Source of the DNA: Streptomyces alfalfae
GTDB taxonomy: Bacteria; Actinomycetota; Actinomycetes; Streptomycetales; Streptomycetaceae
Direction of reading: 5' to 3'
Length of the DNA: 64,000 nucleotides
NCBI RefSeq assembly: GCF_004127445.1
Contig: NZ_QEXM01000041.1
Location: forward strand, 310,001 to 374,000
Shown: positions 51,646 through 59,714 of the stretch, one piece after another
Numbering within the stretch: position 1 is the first letter of the stretch
How the letters are laid out: the number at the start of each line of letters is the position of its first letter
Notes under the pieces: model-generated
What the model saw: only the letters and a program-made list of their open reading frames with translations
The model's database searches: none
Told to the model about the DNA's origin: nothing
Position numbers and translations under genes: made by a program

Positions 51646-52797
51646 TCAGAACGCCGAGACCCCCGTCAGCGCGCGCCCGATGACCAGCTTCTGGATCTGG
51701 CTCGTGCCCTCGTACAGGGTCATCACCCGGGCGTCCCGCAGGAGCTTGCCCACCGGGTACTCGTCTATGTAGCCGTAGCCGCCGAAGACCTGGAGGGCGT
51801 TGTTGGCGGCGCGCACGGCGGCCTCGGAGGCGAACAGCTTGGCCTTGGAGGACTCGGTGGCGAACGGCTGCCCCCGGTCGATCAGGTCGGCGACCCGCCA
51901 GGTCAGCAGGCGCGCGGCGTCCACGTCCACCGCGATGTCGCTGATCAGCTCCTGGACGAGCTGGTGGCGGGCGATGGGCTTGCCGAACTGCTCGCGCTCG
52001 CCCGCGTACCGCACCGCCGCGTCGAGGGCGGCCCGCGCGATGCCCACGCATCCGGCGGCCACCGACATGCGCCCCTTGGCCAGGGCGGACATCGCCACGG
52101 AGAACCCCTTGCCCTCGGGCGCGAGCATCGCCGAGGCCGGGACGCGGACGTCCTGGAAGGTCAGCTCGGCGGTGGCCTGGCCGCGCAGGCCGAGCTTGCC
52201 GTGGACGGCGCGGCGGTCGAGCCCGGGGGTGTCGGTGGGCACCAGGAAGGCGGAGACGCCCTTGTGCCCCGGGGCGTCGTTGGTGCGCGCGAAGAGGAGG
52301 ACGACGTCGGCCCAGGTGCCGTTGGTGATGAACATCTTGGCGCCGTTGACCACGTAGTCGCCGCCGTCGCGCACGGCCCGCGTGGTGAGGTTGCCCGCGT
52401 CGGAGCCGGTGCCGGGCTCGGTGAGGCCGAAGCACCCGACGTACTCGCCCGAGGTCAGCCCCGGCAGCCACCGCCGCTTCTGCTCCTCGGCGCCCCAGGC
52501 GGCGACGGTCTTGGCGACGAGCCCGAGCGAGACCGAGACGATGCCGCGCACGGAGGAGTCGCCGCGCCCCAGCTCCTCGGTCACCAGGCAGTACGCGAGG
52601 TGGTCGCCGCCCGAGCCGCCGTACTCCGCGTCGATGGTGAGCCCGAGGAACCCGAGGTCGCCGAGCTTCTTCACGACGGCCCTGTCGACGCTCTCGGCGC
52701 GGTCCCACGCGACGACGTTCGGGGTGATCTCGCGCGCGACGAAGTCCTCGGCCAGCCGCTTGACGGCGGTCTGCTCCTCGCTGAGCTCCAGGTTCAT
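51646..52797 (-). CDS. Acyl-CoA dehydrogenase
   Basis: A 383-residue FAD-dependent enzyme introducing the alpha,beta double bond into acyl-CoA. Signatures: CFGLTEPGTGSDAGNL, KMFITNGTWAD, YAGEREQFGKPIARHQ, and LYEGTSQIQKLVIGRAL with the catalytic Glu. ATG 52797 follows AGAGGG by about 9 nt. It is divergent from a TetR gene with a 19-bp palindrome between them. Confidence 0.94.
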   Translation of the reverse strand: MNLELSEEQTAVKRLAEDFVAREITPNVVAWDRAESVDRAVVKKLGDLGFLGLTIDAEYGGSGGDHLAYCLVTEELGRGDSSVRGIVSVSLGLVAKTVAAWGAEEQKRRWLPGLTSGEYVGCFGLTEPGTGSDAGNLTTRAVRDGGDYVVNGAKMFITNGTWADVVLLFARTNDAPGHKGVSAFLVPTDTPGLDRRAVHGKLGLRGQATAELTFQDVRVPASAMLAPEGKGFSVAMSALAKGRMSVAAGCVGIARAALDAAVRYAGEREQFGKPIARHQLVQELISDIAVDVDAARLLTWRVADLIDRGQPFATESSKAKLFASEAAVRAANNALQVFGGYGYIDEYPVGKLLRDARVMTLYEGTSQIQKLVIGRALTGVSAF

Positions 52798-52825
52798 CGT
52801 GCGCACCCTCTTCGCGTCGGCCTTT

Positions 52826-52844
52826 AAATTAGCACTGCTAGTTT
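52826..52844. promoter_or_regulatory. TetR-type palindromic operator, site A
   Basis: AAATTAGCACTGCTAGTTT contains TAGCA-C-TGCTA, a perfect 11-bp palindrome, in the acyl-CoA dehydrogenase/TetR divergent promoter. It matches site B (58674-58692) at 16 of 19 bases. Confidence 0.7.
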
Positions 52845-52857
52845 CCCGTGGCAGCCC

Positions 52858-52863
52858 TACTAT
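52858..52863 (+). promoter_or_regulatory. -10 box of the divergent TetR gene
   Basis: TACTAT lies 7 nt before ATG 52871, a leaderless pattern; the palindrome overlaps the expected -35 region, allowing autorepression. Confidence 0.55.
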
Positions 52864-52870
52864 GTGCCGC

Positions 52871-53578
52871 ATGGCCCGACCGCGCAAGCCCCTCCTCAGC
52901 CGAGAACGCATCGTCGACACGGCGCGCGCCCTCGTGGACGCCGAGGGGCTCGCCGCCGTCTCCACGCGCCGCCTGGCCGCCGAACTCGGGGTGAGCGGGC
53001 CGTCCCTCTACAACCACTTCCGCACCAAGGACCAGATCCTGGAGGCGGTCGCGGACTCGGTGAGCGCGCAGGTCGACCTCTCGATGTTCGACGCCGCCGA
53101 CCCCCGCGACTGGCGCACGGCCCTGCACGACTGGGCGGTCTCCTACCGGGCGGCGCTCACGCTGCACCCGAACATCGTCCCCGTGCTCGCGCGGGGCCCC
53201 GGGCGCAGGCCCGCCGGGCTGCGGCTCGCCGACGCGGTGTTCGGGGCGATGGTGGCGGCGGGGTGGCCGCCCGCGCAGGCCACGTCGATCGGCGCCCTGA
53301 TGCGGTACTTCATCATGGGCTCCGCGCTCGGCTCCTTCGCCGGCGGCTTCGTGGACGACGAGACCGCGTACGACCCGGCCGACTACCCCCACCTCGGCCA
53401 GGCCCACCTCCTCGCCGAGCGCCAGGACCTCATCGACGCCCGCGCCTTCGAGACGGGCCTGCACGCCCTACTCGACGGGCTCGCCGCGCAGTACGAGCAC
53501 ATGGCGGGCGGCGAGGGTCCCGGGAGGCCCGCCGGTGACGCTTCGACGCCCGCCGAAGCGTCACCCGGTCATCCTTGA
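52871..53578 (+). CDS. TetR family transcriptional regulator (TetR_C-type)
   Basis: A 235-residue regulator. The helix-turn-helix is at about 12-55 (VSTRRLAAELGVSGPSLYNH). A tetracycline-repressor-like C-terminal domain follows, then an unstructured Gly/Pro tail. Divergence from the acyl-CoA dehydrogenase and the palindrome in the shared promoter suggest it controls that gene and, through site B, the aldehyde/alcohol dehydrogenases. I chose ATG 52871 over 52862 because of the leaderless -10 spacing. The ArsR-type gene follows after 3 bp. Confidence 0.92.
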   Translation: MARPRKPLLSRERIVDTARALVDAEGLAAVSTRRLAAELGVSGPSLYNHFRTKDQILEAVADSVSAQVDLSMFDAADPRDWRTALHDWAVSYRAALTLHPNIVPVLARGPGRRPAGLRLADAVFGAMVAAGWPPAQATSIGALMRYFIMGSALGSFAGGFVDDETAYDPADYPHLGQAHLLAERQDLIDARAFETGLHALLDGLAAQYEHMAGGEGPGRPAGDASTPAEASPGHP

Positions 53579-53581
53579 GAC

Positions 53582-54292
53582 ATGCCGCAGGACGTCACAT
53601 CGATCACCACCGCCCCCGCCCTCGCCTCGCTCGCCGGGCTCTTCGCCGACGAGACGCGGGCCGCCTGCCTGCTCGCGCTGCTGGACGGACGGGCCTGGAC
53701 GGCGGGCGAGCTGGCACGGCACGCGGGCGTGGCCCCCTCCACCGCCAGCGAGCACCTGGGCAAGCTGGTCGCGGGCGGGCTGCTCGCCGAGGAGCGGCAG
53801 GGACGCCACCGCTATGTGCGGCTCGCCGACGCGGGGATCGCCCAGCTCGTCGAGGACCTCGCCGCGCACGCGGCGCCCGGGGCCCCGGCGCGGCCCCGCA
53901 CGCTGCGCCAGTCGAGCGCGGGCGCCGCCATGGCGCGCGGGCGCACCTGCTACGACCATCTGGCGGGCCGGCTGGGCATCAGGGTCACCGGGGCGATGAC
54001 CGAGCGGGGGCTGCTCCGCCAGGACACCGGCTTCGCGCTCACCGACGACGGCCTCGCCTGGTTCGGGGAACTCGGCATCGAGCTGGTGCGCGCCGGGCGG
54101 CGGCCGCTGGCCAGGGGCTGCCTCGACTGGACCGAGCGGAAGCCGCATCTGGCCGGGGTGGCGGGCGCGGCGCTCTGCCGGCACGCGCTGGACGCGGGGT
54201 GGTGCGCGCGGATCGGCTCGCAGCGCGCGGTGAAGGTCACCCCGGCGGGCGCGCGGGCCTTCGCCGCGCACCTCGGCGTCACGGACCTCTGA
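53582..54292 (+). CDS. ArsR family winged-helix regulator
   Basis: A 236-residue protein. The N-terminal ArsR-type winged helix (about 12-90) includes GELARHAGVAPSTASEHLGK and a beta-wing ERQGRHRYVRL. A long C-terminal region (about 115-236) ends in a second winged-helix-like part (ARIGSQRAVKVTPAGARAFA). No clear arsenic or zinc cysteine motif is present, so the inducer is unknown. It starts 3 bp after the TetR stop and is probably co-transcribed. Confidence 0.88.
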   Translation: MPQDVTSITTAPALASLAGLFADETRAACLLALLDGRAWTAGELARHAGVAPSTASEHLGKLVAGGLLAEERQGRHRYVRLADAGIAQLVEDLAAHAAPGAPARPRTLRQSSAGAAMARGRTCYDHLAGRLGIRVTGAMTERGLLRQDTGFALTDDGLAWFGELGIELVRAGRRPLARGCLDWTERKPHLAGVAGAALCRHALDAGWCARIGSQRAVKVTPAGARAFAAHLGVTDL

Positions 54293-54303
54293 GGCCCGCC
54301 GCG

Positions 54304-54879
54304 TCAGTCGTTGACGATGCGCTCCACGGCCGCCGTGACGAGCCGGTCCCGCTCGGCCTCGGAGAGCACGTCGGGCAGGGTGAGCTGCTCGACGATGAGC
54401 CAGTTGAAGGCCAGGTACAGGAGCTTGACCGCCGTCGCGTCGCCGGGCAGGCCGGAGGACTCGTGGTACGCGACGTTGGCGGCGAGGTCGTCCCGTACGC
54501 GCTCGGTGAGGACGGCGCGCAGCTCCGGGCGCCTGGTCGCCTCAAGGCGCAGTTCGAGCAGGGCGAGATAGCCGGTGCGGAAGCCGCTGACCCGTCCGAC
54601 GACCTCGCGCATGAGCCGCGCGTAGGTCTCCTTGTCGGGCTCGGCGGAGCGCTGGCGTGCGACCTCCTCCTCGCCGGGCGTGAGGCGTTCGTAGACGCGG
54701 GCGCCCGCTTGGGTCAGCAGGTCGTCGCGGTTGGCGAAGTAGTTGGACGCGGTGCCGGTGGGCACCCCCGCCTCGGTGTCCACCGCGCGGAAGGTGAGCC
54801 CGCGGGCGCCCTCCCTGGCCAGCACCTCGATGGCGGCGTCGACCAGGGCCGCCCGCCGGCCGTCGTTCCTGCGCACCAT
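54304..54879 (-). CDS. TetR family transcriptional regulator
   Basis: A 191-residue regulator. The helix-turn-helix (about 8-55) has LTFRAVDTEAGVPTGTASNY, and a C-terminal ligand domain follows. It is divergent from the urea transporter. The shared promoter holds the palindrome GTAGTACTAC. I chose ATG 54879 (GGAG 8 nt upstream) over GTG 54888. Confidence 0.88.
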   Translation of the reverse strand: MVRRNDGRRAALVDAAIEVLAREGARGLTFRAVDTEAGVPTGTASNYFANRDDLLTQAGARVYERLTPGEEEVARQRSAEPDKETYARLMREVVGRVSGFRTGYLALLELRLEATRRPELRAVLTERVRDDLAANVAYHESSGLPGDATAVKLLYLAFNWLIVEQLTLPDVLSEAERDRLVTAAVERIVND

Positions 54880-54895
54880 GGCCACCACTCCAGAC

Positions 54896-54905
54896 GTAGT
54901 ACTAC
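54896..54905. promoter_or_regulatory. Candidate TetR operator region
   Basis: GTAGTACTAC is a perfect 10-bp palindrome. Further ACTACAC repeats follow to 54922, and a plus-strand -10 box TACTAT lies at 54928-54933. The cluster sits between the TetR gene and the urea transporter. Confidence 0.5.
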
Positions 54906-54977
54906 ACTCCGACCACTACACAGAGAGTACTATAGCGTCGGCCAGAGAGTGGATGTACTCTGCACCCGTCCTGCCGG

Positions 54978-56057
54978 GTGAGACATCCGTCCCGCCGTGC
55001 GGACAGGGACATCACGCCGGGGGATGGGTGGATCGTGGGGCACGTGACGGGCACGGCCGGTGCGGGCGGCGCGGGCGGTGCGGGCGGGGACGCCGTGCCG
55101 CCGCTCCGGCCGCGGGAGTTCGCGGCGGCGGTGCTGCGGGGGCAGGGCCAGGTGACCTTCCTGCCCAGCGTCGCGGCGGGCGGCGTCTTCTGCCTGGCGC
55201 TGACGGCGGCGGGCTGGGAGTACGGGCTCTACGGCCTGGCGGGCACCGCCGTCGGCACGGGCGCCGCGCGGCTCCTCGGGGCCGACCGCGACCGGGTGTC
55301 CCTGGGCCTCGAGGGGTTCAACGCCTGCCTGACCGCGCTCGGCCTCGCCGCCGTGCTGGGACCGCGCCACCTCTCGACGGCCCTGCTCGCGCTCGCGGGC
55401 TGCGGGGTCGTCACGGTCGTCACCGGCGCCGCGGGCCATCTGCTCGGCCCCCTCGGACTGCCCTCGCTCACGCTGCCGTTCTGCCTGACCGTGAGCGCGA
55501 CGGCCGCCGCCGCGCCGGGCTTCCGCCGCATCTGGCACCAGGGCGAGACGCTCGCGGCCCCGCCCCGTCCCGCCACCGGTCCCACGGGACTCGGCCCCGA
55601 CGACCTGGCCCGCGGCTTCCTCTCCGGATTCGCCGAGATCTTCCTCGCGCCGCAGTGGCACGTGGGCGCCTTGCTCCTGCTCGGCCTCCTCGTGGCGAGC
55701 CGCCGGGCCGCGGCCGTGGCGTGCCTGGGCAACGCGGCGGGCATGGCGACGGCATGGGCGCTCGGCGCCCCCGCCGCGGGGATCGCCGACGGCACGGCGG
55801 GGTACAACGCCGTGCTCGTGGCGCTCGCCCTCTGCGGGGGCTTCCTGCCCGCGCGGGCGGCGACACTGGCGTACGCGCTGGTGGGAGCGGCCGTGGCGAC
55901 GGCCGCGGGCCCTGCGGTGGCCGCCCTCCTCGCGCCGTCCGGCGGGCCCGTGTTCACCTGGCCGTTCGTCCTCACGACGCTGGTGTTCCTGGCCGCCGCC
56001 ACGTCCTTCCCCCGACTGGGGGCGCACCGCCGGGGCGCGGGCCCGGCGGAGGGCTAG
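54978..56057 (+). CDS. Urea transporter (UT/SC14 family)
   Basis: A 359-residue membrane protein with about 10 helices and the duplicated UT architecture. GLEGFNACLTALGLA and YNAVLVALALCGGF are the paired pore motifs (L-x-x-FN/YNA type). LPSLTLPFCLTV and GPVFTWPFVLTT are the paired downstream segments. It would conduct urea across the membrane; no urease genes are adjacent. GTG 54978 is the longest start; GTG 55035 with a GGGGGA box upstream is an alternative that drops 19 residues. Confidence 0.85.
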   Translation: MRHPSRRADRDITPGDGWIVGHVTGTAGAGGAGGAGGDAVPPLRPREFAAAVLRGQGQVTFLPSVAAGGVFCLALTAAGWEYGLYGLAGTAVGTGAARLLGADRDRVSLGLEGFNACLTALGLAAVLGPRHLSTALLALAGCGVVTVVTGAAGHLLGPLGLPSLTLPFCLTVSATAAAAPGFRRIWHQGETLAAPPRPATGPTGLGPDDLARGFLSGFAEIFLAPQWHVGALLLLGLLVASRRAAAVACLGNAAGMATAWALGAPAAGIADGTAGYNAVLVALALCGGFLPARAATLAYALVGAAVATAAGPAVAALLAPSGGPVFTWPFVLTTLVFLAAATSFPRLGAHRRGAGPAEG

Positions 56058-56066
56058 AGGCGCGGC

Positions 56067-57146
56067 CTAGAACACCACCAGCGCCCGGCCGCCCTTGCCC
56101 GCGAGCATGTTGTCGAAGGCCGCCGGGATGCCGTCGAGCCCGATCCGGTCGGTCACCAGGACGCTCAGGTCCAGGCGGCCCGCCCGGATGTGCCCGGCGA
56201 GGACCGGCAGGTCCACCGCGGGGTCGGAGTTGCCGTACACGCAGCCGGAGAGCGTCCTGCCCCAGTGGAAGATCTCCAGGGCGTTGAACGTCACCTGCTG
56301 GTCCTTGCCGCCGATGCCCACCACCGTGGTCCGGCCGCCGCGCCGCGTGGACTCCCAGGCCGTGCGGATCGTCACCGCGCGGCCCACGCACTCCACGGCC
56401 ACGTCGACGCCGTGGCCGCCGGTCAGCTTGCGGACCGCGCGGGCCGTGGTGTCCGAGGCGACGACGTAGTCCGTGGCCCCCGCGGCCCGCGCCAGCTCCT
56501 CCTTCTCGGGCGAGACGTCCACCGCGACGATCCGCGCGGCCCCGGCGATCCTGGCCGCCTGCAGCGTGGCGAGGCCGACCCCGCCCACGCCGAAGACGGC
56601 GACCGTCTCGCCCTCGCGGACCTTCGCGGAGTGGCGCACGGCCCCGTACCCGGTCAGGACGGCGCAGCCGAGCAGGGCTGCGTCGGTGAGCGGGACGCCG
56701 TCCGGCGCGGGCAGGAGGCAGCGGGCCGGGACCACGGTCTCCTCGGCGAAGGCGGCGACGTTCAGGCCCGGGTGCAGTTCCGTGCCGTCGGGACGCCGCG
56801 CGTGGACCCGGGCGGCGCCCGCCAGGGCGTCGGCGCAGAGCCACACCTCGCCGAGCGAGCAGGCATGGCAGACGCCGCAGGACGGGGCCCAGTTCAGGAC
56901 GACGGCGTCGCCGGGCGCGTACCCCGTGACGTCCTCGCCCACGGAGACCACCGTCCCCGCGCCCTCGTGGCCGAGGACGGCGGGCGCGGGGAGCCGCATC
57001 GTGCCGTTGGACAGGGACAGGTCGGAGTGGCAGACCCCGGCGGCGGCGAGCCGCACCCGGACCTGGCCGGGCCCCGGCTCCGGCAGCTCGATGGCGGCGA
57101 TCTCCAGCGGGGAGCCGACGGCGGGGAGGATGGCGGCGCGGACCAC
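56067..57146 (-). CDS. Zn-dependent alcohol dehydrogenase (class III-like MDR)
   Basis: A 359-residue medium-chain dehydrogenase. Catalytic zinc ligands: GVCHSDLSL and GHEGAGTVV. Structural zinc: CGVCHACSLGEVWLC. The NAD motif is VFGVGGVGLATLQAARIAG, with Asp in VAVDVSPEK. It resembles the mycothiol/arylalkyl alcohol dehydrogenase group. I chose GTG 57146; AAGGAG lies 9 nt upstream. It lies 56 bp after the aldehyde dehydrogenase in one operon, together oxidising alcohol to aldehyde to acid. Confidence 0.92.
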   Translation of the reverse strand: MVRAAILPAVGSPLEIAAIELPEPGPGQVRVRLAAAGVCHSDLSLSNGTMRLPAPAVLGHEGAGTVVSVGEDVTGYAPGDAVVLNWAPSCGVCHACSLGEVWLCADALAGAARVHARRPDGTELHPGLNVAAFAEETVVPARCLLPAPDGVPLTDAALLGCAVLTGYGAVRHSAKVREGETVAVFGVGGVGLATLQAARIAGAARIVAVDVSPEKEELARAAGATDYVVASDTTARAVRKLTGGHGVDVAVECVGRAVTIRTAWESTRRGGRTTVVGIGGKDQQVTFNALEIFHWGRTLSGCVYGNSDPAVDLPVLAGHIRAGRLDLSVLVTDRIGLDGIPAAFDNMLAGKGGRALVVF

Positions 57147-57202
57147 GTTCACGTACTCCTTGGGAAGTTGGCTGGCTCGGGGCTGCGGGGCGGCGGGACG
57201 GC

Positions 57203-58591
57203 TCAGAACTGCAGGGACTTCGTCTGGAGGTACTCCGCGAGGCCGTGCGCGCCGAGTTCGCGGCCGACACCGGACTGCTTGTAGCCGCCGAAGGGCGCGA
57301 GCGGGTTGAAGCGGCCGCCGTTGATGTCGACCTGCCCGGTGTCCATGCGCCGGGCGAAGGCGGCGGCCTCGGCGTCGTCGGCGGCCCACACCGCGCCCGC
57401 CAGGCCGTACACCGTGCCGTTGGCGATGCGCAGGGCGTCCTCCTCGTCCTCGTAGCGGATGAGGGAGAGCACCGGGCCGAAGATCTCCTCCTGGGCGATG
57501 GTCATCTCGGGGGTGACGTCGGCGAAGACCGTGGGCTGCACGTAGTAGCCGCGCTCCCTGGGCGCCTCGGGGCCGCCCGCCACGATCCGGGCGCCCTCCT
57601 CGACGCCCTTCTCGATGTAGCCGCGGACGCGGGCCTGCTGCACCGCGTTGACGAGCGGGCCGATGCGGGGGCCGTACTTGGCGGCGGCGGCCGCGGCCAG
57701 CTCCACCGCCTCGTCGTAGGAGTCGGTGTGGACCAGCATGCGGGTCCAGGCGCTGCACGTCTGGCCGGAGTTGGACATGACGTTGGCGACGCCGACGTTG
57801 ACCGCCTTGGCGAGGTCGGCGCCCGGCAGGATGACGTTGGCGGACTTGCCGCCGAGCTCCAGGGCGACGCGCTTGACCGCGGCCCCGGCCGCGGCGCCGA
57901 TCCGCCTGCCGACGGCCGTGGAGCCGGTGAAGGAGACGAGGTCGACGCCCTCGTGCTCGGCGAGCGCCTGCCCCGCGACCGGGCCGAGGCCGGTGACGAG
58001 GTTGAAGACGCCCGCGGGGATGTCCGCCTCGTGCACCGCCTCGGCGAAGAGCTGGGCGGTGAGCGGGGTGTCCTCGGCGGGCTTGAGCACCACCGTGCAG
58101 CCGGCCGCGAGCGCGGGGGCCACCTTGTTGACGATCTGGTGCAGGGGGTAGTTCCAGGGGGTGATCGCGCCGACCACGCCGACCGGCTCCAGGTAGACCG
58201 TGGAGTTGCCGACCTTCTCCTCGAAGGGGTGGGTCGCGGCCAGCTCCGCGTACGATCCCGCGACCAGGACCGGCACGCCCGCGTGCACGGTCTGCGAGAA
58301 CGGCAGCGGGGAGCCCAGCTCTGCGGTGACGGTCTCGGCGATCTCGTCCTTGCGGGCGGCGAGCCGGTCGCGGAGCGCCCCGATCAGCGCGGCGCGCTCG
58401 ACGGGCGGCGTCGCGGCCCAGCCGGGCAGGGCGGCGCGGGCGGCGCGGACGGCGGCGTCGACGTCCTCGGCCGAGCCCGCGGGGACCTGGCCGACGGGCC
58501 GCTCGTCCGCCGGGTCGACGACCGTGATCGTGCCGGCGCCTGCGGCCGGGCGCCAGGCGCCGCCGATGTACATCCCGTCGTGGGCCTTCAT
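57203..58591 (-). CDS. Aldehyde dehydrogenase family protein
   Basis: A 462-residue NAD(P)-dependent aldehyde dehydrogenase. Motifs: ITPWNYPLHQIVNK, FTGSTAVGRRI, catalytic Glu in ALELGGKSAN, catalytic Cys in SNSGQTCSAWTRM, and the late GGYKQSGVGRELG. ATG 58591 follows GGAGGT by 6 nt. It is first in a two-gene operon with the alcohol dehydrogenase. Operator site B lies about 83-101 bp upstream. Confidence 0.94.
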   Translation of the reverse strand: MKAHDGMYIGGAWRPAAGAGTITVVDPADERPVGQVPAGSAEDVDAAVRAARAALPGWAATPPVERAALIGALRDRLAARKDEIAETVTAELGSPLPFSQTVHAGVPVLVAGSYAELAATHPFEEKVGNSTVYLEPVGVVGAITPWNYPLHQIVNKVAPALAAGCTVVLKPAEDTPLTAQLFAEAVHEADIPAGVFNLVTGLGPVAGQALAEHEGVDLVSFTGSTAVGRRIGAAAGAAVKRVALELGGKSANVILPGADLAKAVNVGVANVMSNSGQTCSAWTRMLVHTDSYDEAVELAAAAAAKYGPRIGPLVNAVQQARVRGYIEKGVEEGARIVAGGPEAPRERGYYVQPTVFADVTPEMTIAQEEIFGPVLSLIRYEDEEDALRIANGTVYGLAGAVWAADDAEAAAFARRMDTGQVDINGGRFNPLAPFGGYKQSGVGRELGAHGLAEYLQTKSLQF

Positions 58592-58673
58592 CGCATACCT
58601 CCAGGTTGGGAGCCTGTGCCGGCACCCCGGCCGGGCATCCGGCGCCATGGCACGGGCTCTGGCGTCCGCGTAC

Positions 58674-58692
58674 AAACTAGCGCTGTTAGTTT
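58674..58692. promoter_or_regulatory. TetR-type palindromic operator, site B
   Basis: AAACTAGCGCTGTTAGTTT lies upstream of the aldehyde dehydrogenase operon and matches site A (52826-52844) at 16 of 19 positions. It keeps the inverted AAAcTA...TAGTTT ends. Confidence 0.7.
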
Positions 58693-58772
58693 TGGGGCAC
58701 CAGGGGCATCTCCCGGCGTGTGGTTCACGGAACAGCGGCGTCCGCGCTCCACCGCGTCCTACGCTCATACGC

Positions 58773-59714
58773 ATGCTGCTGCTGCGACGCAAGCTACGGA
58801 TGACCGCGGTCCTCGCCACGGCCCTCGCGGCCACGCTCCTCGGGGTGCCCGACGGCGGGACGAGGACGGCGCGGGCCGAGGAGAAGCCACCGACCGACCG
58901 ACAGCTGCTGTTCTACAACCACTCGTACGGCGTGCTCGACCGCGAGACCGCCGACGCCATCGAACACTCCGACTACCTCCCGAAGTTCGCCGACTTCGAG
59001 GTGCGCACCACGACCGGCTCCCAGGGCACCTGGACCGGGCGCTACCTCAAGGGCCGCGAGACCTATCTCGAACTCTTCGGGGTCGGCGACCTGCCCGGCA
59101 CGGAGCATGGCAGCGCCGGGCTCGCGGTCTCCACCGAGCGCGACGGCGACTTCGCGACCGTGCTGGAGCGGCTGCGGGACGCGGGGATCGAGAAGCCGAT
59201 CGAGGGTGTGCAGACCCGGGACTTCGGCGACGGCGTCCCCGTGCCGTGGTTCGACTTCATCTTCACCACCGACCAGTACGACGCCTTCGGGGCCTGGGCC
59301 ATGGAGTACCGGCCGGAGTACTTCGCCGACCCGCGCGGCAAGACCGAGCCGGCCTCCCACCCCGGGGACGTCGGCCGCGAGCGCTACCTCCCCGACACCT
59401 ACCGCGAGCGCCTGATGCGCGACGTGACCTCGGTCCGCTTCGCGGTCACCGAGCGCGACCTGGACAACACCGTGCCGCTGCTGCGGGCGGGCGGCTTCCG
59501 GGTCCGGGAAGTGGCGGGCGGCGTCGTCGCGGCCGGCGGCGGCACCACGATCCGGCTGGACACCGCGCCCCGCGACCGGGCGGGCCTGAAGCGGTTCACG
59601 TTCGCGCTCAACAAGGCGGCCGAGCAGCGGCACGTGGAGCGGATCGGCAACTCCACCCTCACCGTCGGCCCCGGCGCGCGTGCGGTGTGGGACTTCACGG
59701 GCGAGGAGCGGTAG
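58773..59714 (+). CDS. Secreted DUF5829 family protein
   Basis: A 313-residue exported protein. A signal peptide is seen at about 1-35 (MLLLRRKLRMTAVLATALAA...ARA). The mature part begins LLFYNHSYGVLDRETADAI, the pattern I associate with DUF5829, and resembles a glyoxalase/VOC-like fold (WFDFIFTTDQYDAFGAWAME). Function is unknown. TACGCT lies 7 nt before ATG 58773, a leaderless pattern. Its end overlaps the convergent MFS gene by 20 bp. Confidence 0.82.
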   Translation: MLLLRRKLRMTAVLATALAATLLGVPDGGTRTARAEEKPPTDRQLLFYNHSYGVLDRETADAIEHSDYLPKFADFEVRTTTGSQGTWTGRYLKGRETYLELFGVGDLPGTEHGSAGLAVSTERDGDFATVLERLRDAGIEKPIEGVQTRDFGDGVPVPWFDFIFTTDQYDAFGAWAMEYRPEYFADPRGKTEPASHPGDVGRERYLPDTYRERLMRDVTSVRFAVTERDLDNTVPLLRAGGFRVREVAGGVVAAGGGTTIRLDTAPRDRAGLKRFTFALNKAAEQRHVERIGNSTLTVGPGARAVWDFTGEER

